Source of the DNA: JAJYBV01 sp021812265
GTDB lineage: Bacteria; Chloroflexota; Ktedonobacteria; Ktedonobacterales; JACDGC01
DNA: 28,312 nt
Assembly (NCBI GenBank): GCA_027459525.1
Contig: DAIDIC010000158.1
Location: forward strand, 1-28,312
Direction: 5' to 3'
Positions 15,801-23,437 of the stretch are shown here, piece after piece. The notes beneath the pieces are model-generated. The model was given only the letters and a program-made list of their open reading frames with translations. It was not told the origin of the DNA and searched no databases. The translations under genes were made by a program, and so were the position numbers. Within the stretch, counting starts at the first letter, position 1. Each line of letters opens with the position of its first letter.

Positions 15801-16426
15801 GTTACGGCGGTTTAGACCACGTGCTGGCTTCGGGTTTTAATGTGAATATTTTGGTGCTGGATACCGAAGGATATTCCAACACCGGCGGGCAGGCATCTAA
15901 ATCCACTCCGCGCGGCGCGGTAGCGAAGTTTGCCGCAAAGGGTAAAAACACCGCCAAAAAAGATCTTGGTTTGTTGGCTATGGCGTATGGCAATGTCTAT
16001 GTCGCCAATGTCGCTATGGGAGCCAATGACTCGCAGACACTGCACGCCATGGTTGAAGCTGAAGCGTATGACGGGCCGTCGTTAATCGTAGCATACAGCC
16101 ACTGTATAGCGCATGGTATCGATATGGAAAAAGGTTTGGAACAACAAAAATTGTTGGTGCAAACCGGTCACTGGCCGTTATATCGCTATAATCCGAATCT
16201 GTTGGCGCAGGGAAAAAATCCGCTGGTATTGGACAGCAAGCCGCCTACAACAGATTTTGCCGCCTATGCGCTGCGTGAAACCCGATTTAAAATTTTGGCG
16301 CAAATGGATGAGCAGCGCAGCGAAATAATGCTGAACAAAGCCGACGACGACGCCAAACGCCGCTGGACAGAAATGAGCCAGTTTTCGCAGGAACAACCAA
16401 TTATTCCTGCGCATGTGCAAGAGTAA
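12803..16426 (+). CDS. nifJ: Pyruvate:ferredoxin (flavodoxin) oxidoreductase, single-chain
   Basis: A 1207-residue homodimeric-type PFOR, close to the roughly 1170-1200 usual for NifJ. ATG 12803 (MSQKWVTVDGNEA) is preferred over ATG 12755, which would add 16 non-family residues; GAGG lies at 12787-12790. Domains in order: N-terminal pyrimidine-binding half (VMAIYPITPSTPMGE), transketolase-like C-terminal domain (DRTKEPGSEGEP near 330-345), the gamma-type domain, two 4Fe-4S motifs (CIQCGKCAMVCP near 700 and CTGCSLCVEACP near 757), and a TPP-binding domain (CVGCGET near 832, ATGCSSIYGGNLPTTPW, then GDGWAYDIGYGGLDH). It converts pyruvate plus CoA to acetyl-CoA and CO2 with reduction of ferredoxin. 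The next gene follows at 20 bases and is a common partner. Confidence 0.97.
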   Translation: MSQKWVTVDGNEAAGRVAYMLSDVMAIYPITPSTPMGEMADTLSALNQKNLWDTTPVVVEMQSEGGAAGALHGALQTGAMCSTFTASQGLLLMIPNLYKIAGEMTPAVFHIAARSIATQALSIFGDHSDVMAARSTGVAMLASCSPQEAQDMAMVAHMATLQSRIPFMHFFDGFRTSHEINKIQQLAVEEMRALINMDLVRAHRLRALSPDRPILRGSAQNPDVYFQARESVNQYYQRAPEITQQAMDAFAKETGRVYHLADYYGAPDAEHVVVVMGSGAVTVGETVNYLNSHTQEKVGVLNLRLFRPFPADYLLRALPSTVKRIAVLDRTKEPGSEGEPLFLDVTAAISEGVANGTAPFAQMPLIIGGRFGLSSKEFTPAMAAAIFHELNAPKPKPRFTVGIDDDVTHLSLKYDPAFSIEPDSVVRCVFWGLGSDGTVGANKNSIKIIGEETNNYAQGYFVYDSKKAGTVTVSHLRFGPDPINAPFLIEKAQFVACHQFSLLNRFNTLKQAADGAVFLLNSPYAPNEVWSRLPVEVRQTIREKRLQLYVIDATTVARDVGMGGRVNTIMQTCFFAISNVLPKAEAIDAIKHSIEKTYRKRGEAVVQRNFAAVDAALDHLHEVAIPSVESDNAPQFFRRPAISGVAPDFVQNTIGAMLDMQGDDLPVSALPFDGTYPVGTSKYEKRNIALDIPEWDASICIQCGKCAMVCPHAVIRTKVVAESAIAQQPVPDDFHSLPAQFKEFPNSRYVLQVSPEDCTGCSLCVEACPVKDKSRAGHKAINMVPQLPIVEREKAKWDYFLNLPEIDRTKISPRVIKEVQLLEPLFEFSGACVGCGETPYIKLVTQLFGERTIVANATGCSSIYGGNLPTTPWSANKAGYGPAWSNSLFEDNAEFGLGMRITLDKMHEYAQELLQKLTAHGLVDPQLTAELLHADQTTEEGILRQRGRVQLLRERLTERNTLADDSATGELVREMIVAAEALEKRSVWIIGGDGWAYDIGYGGLDHVLASGFNVNILVLDTEGYSNTGGQASKSTPRGAVAKFAAKGKNTAKKDLGLLAMAYGNVYVANVAMGANDSQTLHAMVEAEAYDGPSLIVAYSHCIAHGIDMEKGLEQQKLLVQTGHWPLYRYNPNLLAQGKNPLVLDSKPPTTDFAAYALRETRFKILAQMDEQRSEIMLNKADDDAKRRWTEMSQFSQEQPIIPAHVQE

Positions 16427-16445
16427 TTATGAAAGAGGTTCGACG

Positions 16446-17480
16446 ATGATGCCGGATATTTCAACAACCTACCTTGGGATGCGCTTGCGCAATCCGTTAG
16501 TGGCTTCGGCTTCACCGCTGGTGAAGTCAATTGACGCCGCTAAACAGATTCAAGACGCCGGAGCGGCAGCTATAGTGATGTATTCGCTGTTTGAAGAACA
16601 GATTATACGCGATAGTATTGACCTAGATTATTTTATGGAACATGGCGCGCATTCTTTTGCCGAATCTCTTACCTATTTTCCGGATCTGCAAAATTATAAT
16701 ATTGGCCCGGAACCGTATTTACAGCATGTAGAACGGTTAAAACACGCATTGGATATCCCCGTTATCGGCAGCCTGAACGGCGCCACCGGCGGCGGGTGGA
16801 TTCAGTACGCAAAATGGATTGAAGAAGCCGGCGCTGACGCGCTGGAAATAAATATCTATAATGTTGCGGGGGACCCATTCCGCTCTGCCGCGGATGTAGA
16901 GCGGCAGTATATCGAATTGGTTCAGTCGGTGTGCGCCGCCGTTTCAATACCGGTAGCGGTAAAACTCAGTCCATTTTATACGTCTTTGGGTAATTTTATC
17001 CATCATCTGAAGCAATCCGGAGCAAAAGGGGCTGTATTGTTTAATCGATTTTATCAGCCCGATTTTGACATAGAGGAGATGGAAGTAAAATCAAAAATAG
17101 ATCTGAGCGTTTCCTCTGAAATGCGGCTGCCGCTGCGGTGGATTGCCATCCTCAGCCAGCAGATTTCGGTGGATTTTGCGCTGACCGGCGGCGCGCATAC
17201 CGCGCAAGATGTGATAAAGGGGCTGATGGCCGGCGCTAAAGTTGTGATGATGACATCTGCGCTGTTAAAAAATGGCCCTCCGCATATTACCGCGACCATT
17301 TCATCGCTTTTGGATTGGATGACAGATCATGAATATGTTTCTGTCGAGCAAATGTGCGGCTGTATGTCGCAATCTTCCGTGGCAGATCCTTCGGCGTTTG
17401 AGCGCGCTCATTATGTTTCTATGCTTAGCTCGTGGTCGCAGCGCAAGTCAGAAAAACATAAAGCGCCGCGCGGTGATTAA
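16446..17480 (+). CDS. Dihydroorotate dehydrogenase-like flavoprotein
   Basis: A 344-residue FMN-type TIM-barrel protein. The start is ATG 16446 with GAAAGAGG about 7 bases upstream; an earlier in-frame ATG at 16413 overlaps the nifJ end and lacks support. It opens with the DHOD-family stretch TTYLGMRLRNPLVASASPL. Further family segments are IGSLNGATGGGWIQYAKWIE, ALEINIYN, VAVKLSPFYTS and ALTGGAHTAQDVIKGLMAGA (FMN phosphate site). Such DHOD-like proteins occur beside PFOR genes in many bacteria. It is not obviously a pyrimidine-biosynthesis enzyme, because no pyr genes are near. A role with ferredoxin-linked metabolism is inferred from the 20-base spacing after nifJ. The true substrate is unknown. 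Confidence 0.85.
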   Translation: MMPDISTTYLGMRLRNPLVASASPLVKSIDAAKQIQDAGAAAIVMYSLFEEQIIRDSIDLDYFMEHGAHSFAESLTYFPDLQNYNIGPEPYLQHVERLKHALDIPVIGSLNGATGGGWIQYAKWIEEAGADALEINIYNVAGDPFRSAADVERQYIELVQSVCAAVSIPVAVKLSPFYTSLGNFIHHLKQSGAKGAVLFNRFYQPDFDIEEMEVKSKIDLSVSSEMRLPLRWIAILSQQISVDFALTGGAHTAQDVIKGLMAGAKVVMMTSALLKNGPPHITATISSLLDWMTDHEYVSVEQMCGCMSQSSVADPSAFERAHYVSMLSSWSQRKSEKHKAPRGD

Positions 17481-17495
17481 TGCGCGGTATGTATC

Positions 17496-17560
17496 AAACT
17501 CGCCGGTCCACAGAGAAGTGTATTGATGTGTCAGCCGTTTCGTGGCGGACAGGCGAGTTT
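17496..17560 (+). other. Long nested inverted repeat (structured RNA or terminator) between DHOD-like gene and tsaD
   Basis: Perfect 9-bp arms AAACTCGCC (17496-17504) and GGCGAGTTT (17552-17560) enclose a second pair, GTCCAC (17506-17511) and GTGG-CG-GAC (17542-17550), around a 30-base apical region. The 3' arm ends in four Ts, then GC. It may act as the terminator of the nifJ operon, or be a structured leader for tsaD. I do not recognise it as a known RNA family. Confidence 0.55.
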
Positions 17561-17599
17561 TGCAGTAATGCAGCGAAAATAGTATTTGGAAGATAGTAT

Positions 17600-18670
17600 A
17601 TGCTTGTTTTGGGAATAGAAAGCTCGTGTGATGAAACAGGCGCGGCGATAGTGCGTGACGGACGCTATGTGCTGTCGAACGCTTTGGCTTCGCAGGCAGA
17701 TTTGCATGCGCGGTATGGCGGCGTGGTGCCGGAGGTAGCGGCGCGTCAGCAGTTAGCTGCAATAGCTCCGGCGTTGGAAACTGCGCTGCAAAAAGCCGGC
17801 TGCAGCTGGGAAGATATTGACGCAGTGGCGGCGTCTTATGGGCCGGGCTTGGCGGGTCCACTGCTGATAGGTTTAACGGCCGCCAAAACAATAGCGTTTG
17901 CTTCGCATATTCCATTTTTAGGGATCAACCATTTGGAAGCGCATATTTACGCAAATTGGCTGATACATACTCCGGAAAATGGTCAGTCTATAGGAGAAGA
18001 TGAACCAGAGCCGCAATTCCCCTTAGTGTGCCTGTTGGTTTCCGGCGCGCATAGCGAGCTGATGATAGTGCGCGACCATGGCGTATATGAGCTTTTGGGG
18101 CAAACACGTGATGACGCTGCGGGAGAGGCGTTTGATAAGGTTGCGCGTATATTGGGGTTAAGGTATCCCGGTGGCCCGTCGATTCAAAACGCCGCCAAAC
18201 AGGCGGACGCATCATCGGCCAAGATTCGGATACCGCGCGCCAAACTGCGGAATCGGTATGATTTTAGCTTCAGCGGCGTAAAATCTCATGTATATCGAAT
18301 GGCGCAAGCGGCGCAAGATGAAGGGTATGTTTTAGATACGGCAAATGTTGCCGCCGCGTTTCAGGAATCCGTTGTAGAATCTTTAGTAACCAGAACGGTT
18401 GCTGCGGCGCGGGAATTTCAGGTATCTTCGGTAGTGTTGGCTGGGGGAGTTGCGGCAAATCTTGCGTTACGCCAAAAATTAACTGCCGAGCTTCAGAAAT
18501 TTGGCGCCAAACTGCGGTATCCCCCCATTGAATGGTGCACCGATAACGCCGCAATGATTGCCGGCGCGGCGTATTACCATTTGCAGCGTGGTGAAACCTC
18601 ACCATTAACGCTGGATGTTGCGCCGCAGCTAACGTTGCCGTTGTATTCGCCGGCGTCTTCGGCAGAGTGA
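17600..18670 (+). CDS. tsaD: tRNA N6-adenosine threonylcarbamoyltransferase TsaD
   Basis: A 356-residue ASKHA-fold protein that transfers the threonylcarbamoyl group to A37 of ANN-decoding tRNAs, working with TsaB and TsaE in bacteria. It starts MLVLGIESSCDETGAAIV, the family signature. The metal-binding histidines H111 and H115 lie in INHLEAHIYA at the positions seen in E. coli TsaD. GGPSIQNAA, FSFSGVKSHV, LAGGVAANLALR and WCTDNAAMIAGAA (metal Asp) complete the signature. ATG 17600 is preceded by GGAAGA. The stop overlaps the recX start, so the two are coupled. tsaB and tsaE are not in the window. Confidence 0.97.
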   Translation: MLVLGIESSCDETGAAIVRDGRYVLSNALASQADLHARYGGVVPEVAARQQLAAIAPALETALQKAGCSWEDIDAVAASYGPGLAGPLLIGLTAAKTIAFASHIPFLGINHLEAHIYANWLIHTPENGQSIGEDEPEPQFPLVCLLVSGAHSELMIVRDHGVYELLGQTRDDAAGEAFDKVARILGLRYPGGPSIQNAAKQADASSAKIRIPRAKLRNRYDFSFSGVKSHVYRMAQAAQDEGYVLDTANVAAAFQESVVESLVTRTVAAAREFQVSSVVLAGGVAANLALRQKLTAELQKFGAKLRYPPIEWCTDNAAMIAGAAYYHLQRGETSPLTLDVAPQLTLPLYSPASSAE

Positions 18671-19326
18671 ATGGCGTGCAGATTATTGATGTGCGCGCTG
18701 TTGGCGCCGATTCAGAACTTATATCTCTTATCTTAAGCGATGGCAGCGAAGTTCTTTGCTCCTATGCCGAATATGTATCGCTGAATTTGCCGGTTGACGG
18801 CGAGTTAACCGAAGCAGATAGTTTGCTTTTGCAGCGTTCTGCGCGGGTTATTGCGCTGAAGCGTCTTGCGCTGCGCAAGCTGGCCGCCCGCCCAATGAGC
18901 CGCAAAGAATTAAAGTCTTTGCTGTTGCGTTCGCACAAAAACAAACCAGCCCCTGCCGTTGATGAAGTGGAAACTGCGCTGAGTCAGTTAGACACAGGGG
19001 GATATGTGAATGATGAGGCGTTTGCTGCTTTTTGGGTAGATCAGCGTGATCGGTTTAGGCCGCGAAGCGCGCGTATGCTGCGCGCTGAGCTTGCAAATAA
19101 AGGCGTATCGCGTGAAATAATTGATGATATGGCGACGCAAGGCTCTGAAATAGATCGCGCTGTAAAAGCCGGCAGTTCTGCCGCGCGAACAGCAAAGCGG
19201 CGTTTCGGCGACGATCGCAAAGCATTTAATGCGCTGGCCAGCGCGGCGCTGCAGCGGCGCGGGTTTACATTTGCGATAATTCGGCAGGCGCTGGATATTT
19301 TATGGGACGAGCATAGCGCTGAGTGA
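18667..19326 (+). CDS. recX: Regulatory protein RecX
   Basis: A 219-residue RecX-family protein, which binds RecA filaments and limits or modulates RecA activity. Three-helix repeats are visible in residues 60-215: LALRKLAARPMSRKELKSLL, then LDTGGYVNDEAFAAFWVDQR with the family's GY(V/L)ND motif, then LRAELANKGVSREII. The first 55 residues form a less conserved N-terminal extension. The likely start is GTG 18667, which overlaps the tsaD stop (GTGA). An ATG at 18671 is out of frame. recA is not adjacent; linkage to tsaD instead is unusual but functional consequences are unknown. The gene ends 17 bases from the convergent GH5 gene with no terminator between. Confidence 0.9.
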   Translation: MNGVQIIDVRAVGADSELISLILSDGSEVLCSYAEYVSLNLPVDGELTEADSLLLQRSARVIALKRLALRKLAARPMSRKELKSLLLRSHKNKPAPAVDEVETALSQLDTGGYVNDEAFAAFWVDQRDRFRPRSARMLRAELANKGVSREIIDDMATQGSEIDRAVKAGSSAARTAKRRFGDDRKAFNALASAALQRRGFTFAIIRQALDILWDEHSAE

Positions 19327-19343
19327 ACGGCGCGTTATATGTT

Positions 19344-20468
19344 TTAATTGCCGCTCATATTCTTAAAAAATTGATAAATCGGCAGACCATATGCGCTGAC
19401 CGCGCCGCTTTTACTAATTAAATTGGGTCTGCCGCACATTGCGCCGTCACTGTTAAACGCCCACGCAAACATACCGTCGGTATTTTGGGCAATAACAGGC
19501 ATTACCTGTTGCAGCCAAGAGGTATAGGAACAATGCGGGGAATTATCGCCAAATTCTGTGATGACAATTGGATATTTTGCGGCGGCGTTTTCCCAATTAG
19601 CAGCCCAATTAGCCGGATTTCTGTTGCTGCCGTTTGACCAAATATGCGCCGCATAGGCAATATTGCTGCCTTTTAAAGCGTATTGCGGCAGCAGCAAACC
19701 AATTTTACCGCTCCATGTAGGGCCATCGATGAGTATAATGTTATTTGCGCCTGTTTGCCGGATAGTGTCTGCTAATTGCTGTTCTCCAACGTATCCTTTG
19801 CCGGTATCGCCATTCAGCCATTGCTCCGGTGTAATATTTTGTGGTTCATTGAATGTTTCATATAATACACCGGTATCACCTGCATACAAAGGAGCAAATG
19901 ACTGCCAAAATTGTTGAGTAAGTTTAGTCGCCATTTTTAAACCGGCTTGTGGAGAGCCGCTCCATTCATAGGCGGCGGCAATAACATATAGTCCCATATG
20001 TCTGGCGTGTGTAATTGCGGCGGCAATATCCGATTGATATTGTGATGAGCTGCATCCTTGCGCATTACGCCCTTCCAGCCAAAACTGCGGATTAATGGTT
20101 AATTTTACAGCGTTAATATTCCATGTTTGTGCGTTTTGCAGCTGCTGCAAACTAAACATGCGCGTTGGCGAGCAAAGATATTCCGCTGAAATATCTACAC
20201 CCTTCAAAAATACCGATTTTCCTTGGCTGTTTACAATATGCGAGCCATTTACCTGCAGATTTGCCGGTATATTTGTCGGCAGTGGTGTGTTTGTTTTGAG
20301 AACCGGCGGAACAGTGACGTGTGTTTGCGGATTCGGTGAAACAGCGGCGCGGGTTTGCGGCGCCGGCAAAATTGCTGAATAATTTTGCGCCATTGCCATA
20401 GAAACCGATACTATTGCTAATGCGCCGCCCATAGTTAACAGCAAAATAATCAGCAAAATTTTTTTCAT
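19344..20468 (-). CDS. Secreted glycoside hydrolase family 5 (cellulase-like)
   Basis: A 374-residue protein starting at ATG 20468. A TTG at 20477 would add three residues without a better ribosome site. The N-terminus (MKKILLIILLLTMGGALAIV to about AMAQ) is a signal peptide. A Pro/Thr-rich linker (about 35-67) precedes the catalytic domain, which opens at LQVNGSHIVNSQGKSVFLKG. GH5 signatures are LYETFNEPQ with acid/base E208 and IVITEFGD with nucleophile E305. LYVIAAAYEWSG and YAAHIWSN match GH5 strands. It should cleave beta-1,4-glucans or mannans outside the cell; substrate is unclear from sequence. No carbohydrate-binding module is present. It diverges from fabH across 283 bases that contain its promoter region. 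Confidence 0.85.
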   Translation of the reverse strand: MKKILLIILLLTMGGALAIVSVSMAMAQNYSAILPAPQTRAAVSPNPQTHVTVPPVLKTNTPLPTNIPANLQVNGSHIVNSQGKSVFLKGVDISAEYLCSPTRMFSLQQLQNAQTWNINAVKLTINPQFWLEGRNAQGCSSSQYQSDIAAAITHARHMGLYVIAAAYEWSGSPQAGLKMATKLTQQFWQSFAPLYAGDTGVLYETFNEPQNITPEQWLNGDTGKGYVGEQQLADTIRQTGANNIILIDGPTWSGKIGLLLPQYALKGSNIAYAAHIWSNGSNRNPANWAANWENAAAKYPIVITEFGDNSPHCSYTSWLQQVMPVIAQNTDGMFAWAFNSDGAMCGRPNLISKSGAVSAYGLPIYQFFKNMSGN

Positions 20469-20576
20469 AAGTATCAACGTCCGATCAGTAGTATATTAAT
20501 ATTGTATAACGCAAGTATGGCGCCGGCGAACAGGTTTGTTTCACTGTCTTTTGATATGGTCAATTAAAAATATCTA

Positions 20577-20585
20577 TGGTACAAT
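20577..20585 (+). promoter_or_regulatory. Candidate extended -10 promoter for fabH
   Basis: TGGTACAAT has a -10 box TACAAT (20580-20585) with an upstream TGN element, about 167 bases before the fabH start. The long leader contains GGAGGAAAG at 20620-20628, a strong SD-like sequence with no ATG, GTG or TTG at proper distance. The GH5 gene is read the other way from the same 20469-20751 gap; an AT-rich stretch at 20490-20515 may hold its promoter. Confidence 0.4.
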
Positions 20586-20751
20586 GGTTATAGTTTCATT
20601 ATAGCCGGTTGACGCATCCGGAGGAAAGTTTACATCGCCGTTACGCTCGGGAATGCTGATTGCTGCGCCATATTCTTTTGGCGAAACACCATTCAGCCGC
20701 TGTTTTGCTGTTGATGTTTCACAAAGAAATATTCATTTGGAGTTATTGTTT

Positions 20752-21741
20752 ATGTATAGTGTTATTACAGGCTGGGGCATGGCCGTTCCTGAAAAAGTTT
20801 TGACGAACGCAGATTTTGAAAAAATGGTAGATACTACTGATGAATGGATCATTTCCCGCACCGGTATTAAAGAACGCCATATTGCCGGACCCGATGAAAC
20901 ACCTTCTACCCTTGGTTTGCAGGCAGGCAGAATGGCTTTAGAAAAAGCCGGAATTACGCCGCAAGATCTTGATCTCATTATCGTTGCCACAGTAACCGGA
21001 GATTATTCGTTTCCGTCTACGGCAAACCTTATTCAAAATCAGATTGGAGCAGCGTGTCCCGCGTTTGATATCCAAGCTGCCTGCACCGGCTGGATTTACG
21101 GTGTTATTACCGCCAGCCAGTTTCTTAAAACCGGCGCAATGAAACATATCCTTATAATAGGCGTAGAAACCTTATCGAAAATTACCGATTTTACCGATCG
21201 CGCCACTTGTGTGCTGTTTGGTGACGGCGCCGGCGCAGTTGTGCTTTCTGCCAGCAAAACGAAAGGCGGTGTGTTGGGGTGGACATTTGGCTCGGATGGT
21301 TCGGATCCGGAGCGGTTATATCGTCCTGCCGGCGGCTCACGCTGCCCAATAACACCGGAAAATGTGGGAAAATCTGAAACTTTTATCCATATGAATGGCA
21401 GCGAAGTGTTTAAATTTGCCACGCGCAAAATGGGAGTTGCGGTAGAAGAGGCGCTGCAAAAAGCCGAGCTTACCCCACATGATATTGATTTATTTATTCC
21501 GCATCAAGCAAATTTGCGTATTATCGACGCTGCGTCGCGCCGATTGGAGTTACCGCCGGAAAAAGTCTTTGTAAATGTGGAAAAATACGGCAACACTTCA
21601 GCCGCATCTATTCCGATTGCGCTGTGTGAAGCAATTGCGTCCGGAAGAGTGCGGCAAGGAAATAAAATTGCAGTTGTTGCGTTTGGCGGCGGCCTTACTT
21701 GGGGCGCGCTTGCTATTGAATGGACCGCGAAACACAGTTAA
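20752..21741 (+). CDS. fabH: 3-oxoacyl-ACP synthase III (KAS III)
   Basis: A 329-residue condensing enzyme that starts fatty-acid synthesis by joining acyl-CoA with malonyl-ACP. The triad is complete: C111 (QAACTGW), H251 (IPHQANLR) and N281 (KYGNTSAAS), equivalent to the E. coli Cys112/His244/Asn274 triad. DEWIISRTGIKERHIA near the start and GGGLTWGALAIEW at the end are family hallmarks. ATG 20752 is chosen because GGAG (20739-20742) lies 9 bases upstream and the protein starts like other FabH. An in-frame ATG at 20653 would add 33 residues with no family match. It stands alone, without other fab genes, so it may supply primers for branched chains or a special lipid. That is inference. Confidence 0.95.
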   Translation: MYSVITGWGMAVPEKVLTNADFEKMVDTTDEWIISRTGIKERHIAGPDETPSTLGLQAGRMALEKAGITPQDLDLIIVATVTGDYSFPSTANLIQNQIGAACPAFDIQAACTGWIYGVITASQFLKTGAMKHILIIGVETLSKITDFTDRATCVLFGDGAGAVVLSASKTKGGVLGWTFGSDGSDPERLYRPAGGSRCPITPENVGKSETFIHMNGSEVFKFATRKMGVAVEEALQKAELTPHDIDLFIPHQANLRIIDAASRRLELPPEKVFVNVEKYGNTSAASIPIALCEAIASGRVRQGNKIAVVAFGGGLTWGALAIEWTAKHS

Positions 21742-21761
21742 TGAATATGTTGCGCATTGGC

Positions 21762-21799
21762 TTGCTGCTGGGGGGCCAAGGAACTGATTCCGGCAGCAA
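21762..21799. other. 10-bp stem-loop downstream of fabH
   Basis: TTGCTGCTGG (21762-21771) pairs with CCGGCAGCAA (21790-21799) with a single G-T type pair and an 18-base loop. It lies 20 bases after the fabH stop in the gap between the convergent fabH and spoVR genes. There is no T-run, so it may be a rho-aided or bidirectional 3' end. Confidence 0.4.
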
Positions 21800-21888
21800 A
21801 CCAAAGATATATTAAGGCTCCTAAAGATTCTTGTCCTTTTCTTTAAACAGTGTGCGGCAGGCGCTTGATTCACAAAGCAAGGACGCTG

Positions 21889-21949
21889 AAAGGGGCAATT
21901 GCTCCTTTACAGAACATCTCGTAAAGCCGCCAGTCTGTAGACTGTGCGG
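21889..21949. other. Two further hairpins in the fabH/spoVR convergent gap
   Basis: AAAGGGGCAATTGCTCCTTT (21889-21908) is nearly self-complementary (one G-T pair) and ends in T's, so it could terminate transcripts in either direction. At 21927-21949, CCGC-CAGTC-TGTA-GACTG-T-GCGG forms a stem with one bulge. The 259-base gap 21742-22000 contains no convincing gene and no known RNA family that I recognise. Confidence 0.4.
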
Positions 21950-22000
21950 ATGCAAGGGATTGCGTTGGCTTGAGCCAGAATCTTGTTGATTGACTAGGAA

Positions 22001-23413
22001 TTATGAGTCTAAGACTCTTTGGCTTATTTTTTCTCCGTCAAAAGACACCAGCGTGCGTTTGCCATCGGCTATTGTTTCCAAATGTGTAGGCCGGCCCCAA
22101 ATTTGATATACATATTGCAGTGTTTTACCGGCGTAGTTTAAATCCATTTCTTGTCCTTCAAAATAATGTTTCATATATAGTTCGGAGTTTTTCCGATAAT
22201 CGGCGTCTTCAATCATCAAATATGGGAAGCCGAAATTTGTCATACTCGCCACTATGCCATCCCGCACCTTGCGCCAATCTTTTTCAACAATAACCCATTC
22301 ATCGCCTTCTTTGCGATATAAATACAAGTCTAGCTCTTTGACCAAGTCTTTGGTTAAGTAGTTGCGTAAAAAAGACACATCGTTTTCTGTTTCACGCACA
22401 TCCAGCATTTTTTCTTTGCCTTTGCCGGGCACAGCGCCACGCGCTGTTTCTTCTTCAGATGGAGTATCCCAGCGTTTTTCAATATCTTGCCAAATGGTAT
22501 AGCCTAAATAATAGGGATTTAAGTTGCTTCGGCTTGGCGCTAAAACCCCTGTATGCAGCGCGGCAAAGCGCATAAAATCTGAATTATCCAAATCCATTTC
22601 GCGCATAATGCGTGAATGCGCAATGCTGGCCCATCCCTCATTCATAATTTTTGTTTGCATTTGCGGTATAAAATAGAGCATTTCTTCGCGCACAATCATA
22701 ATAATATCTCGCTGCCATGGCTCCAGCGCCGGCGCATGCTCTGCAAGAAACAATAAAATATCTTTCACCGGATCTTTGGGGAATTTTCGCCGTGCGGCCG
22801 GTTTTTCCTTATTTGTTTTTGCGTTTTTGGATTTTTTATCTAAATTCCAAATGTCGTCATAGGGTGTGCTTGGCTCCGCAGACGGGGTTTCCTCATTTGG
22901 CTGTGATTTAATCCGAAAATTATAATCTACATGCTCTTCAATAGATAAAACTGCGTCTAAAAAGCGTTCTACTTCACTTAAGCCATGGTCAAATTCATAT
23001 TGGCGGATACGGTCGGCGTTTGCGCCAACCTTATCAACCATGGTTCTGTTGGTGTGTTCAAAGTAAAGGTTATGTTTAAAAAAATCTGTGTGGCCGAAAA
23101 CATGCGCCGCAACAAATGAATTTTCCAGAACCGTATTGTTTTCCAGCAGAAACGCATAAGAAGGATTCGTGTTTATCACCAGTTCATAAATTTTGCTTAA
23201 CCCAAAATCATAAGACATTTTCATGCGGTGATACGCTTTTCCTCGCGTCCAATGGCTGAACCTGCCGGGCAGTCCATATGCTCCAAACTCATACATAATC
23301 GCCGCCGGCACCACTTCGAAATTTACCGGATAGGGGTCTAATCCCATTTTTACTGCAAGATCCCAAGCTTTCCCGATATTCGCTTCTAATTGTTTTAACT
23401 CATTTTCGTACAT
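22001..23413 (-). CDS. spoVR: SpoVR family protein
   Basis: A 470-residue SpoVR-family protein (E. coli YcgB, B. subtilis SpoVR). The start ATG 23413 has GAGGAC about 8 bases upstream. Family segments include YPVNFEVVPAAIMYEFGAYG, PGRFSHWTRGKAYHRMKMSY, NTVLENSFVAAHVFGHTDFF, QTKIMNEGWASIAHSRIMRE and RSNLNPYYLGYTIWQDIEKR. The family is required for spore cortex in Bacillus but is also present in non-spore-formers, and its biochemical role is unsettled. It is the last gene of the prkA-yhbH-spoVR cluster, 24 bases after yhbH and surely co-transcribed. The insert around residues 175-205 (Pro/Lys-rich) is variable. A small palindrome at the 3' end overlaps the final codons. Confidence 0.95.
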   Translation of the reverse strand: MYENELKQLEANIGKAWDLAVKMGLDPYPVNFEVVPAAIMYEFGAYGLPGRFSHWTRGKAYHRMKMSYDFGLSKIYELVINTNPSYAFLLENNTVLENSFVAAHVFGHTDFFKHNLYFEHTNRTMVDKVGANADRIRQYEFDHGLSEVERFLDAVLSIEEHVDYNFRIKSQPNEETPSAEPSTPYDDIWNLDKKSKNAKTNKEKPAARRKFPKDPVKDILLFLAEHAPALEPWQRDIIMIVREEMLYFIPQMQTKIMNEGWASIAHSRIMREMDLDNSDFMRFAALHTGVLAPSRSNLNPYYLGYTIWQDIEKRWDTPSEEETARGAVPGKGKEKMLDVRETENDVSFLRNYLTKDLVKELDLYLYRKEGDEWVIVEKDWRKVRDGIVASMTNFGFPYLMIEDADYRKNSELYMKHYFEGQEMDLNYAGKTLQYVYQIWGRPTHLETIADGKRTLVSFDGEKISQRVLDS

Positions 23414-23437
23414 ACTGCGAGTCCTCTTTTTCTCGTT

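Noticed and set aside
20620..20640. RNase P-like GAGGAAAGT segment
   Set aside because: RNase P RNA needs about 350 bases with further conserved blocks; this stretch runs into fabH and lacks them.
21762..21799. Possible SRP (4.5S) RNA core
   Set aside because: GC-rich stem and GCAGC resembled the SRP tip, but the GGAAG tetraloop region and symmetric loop are absent.
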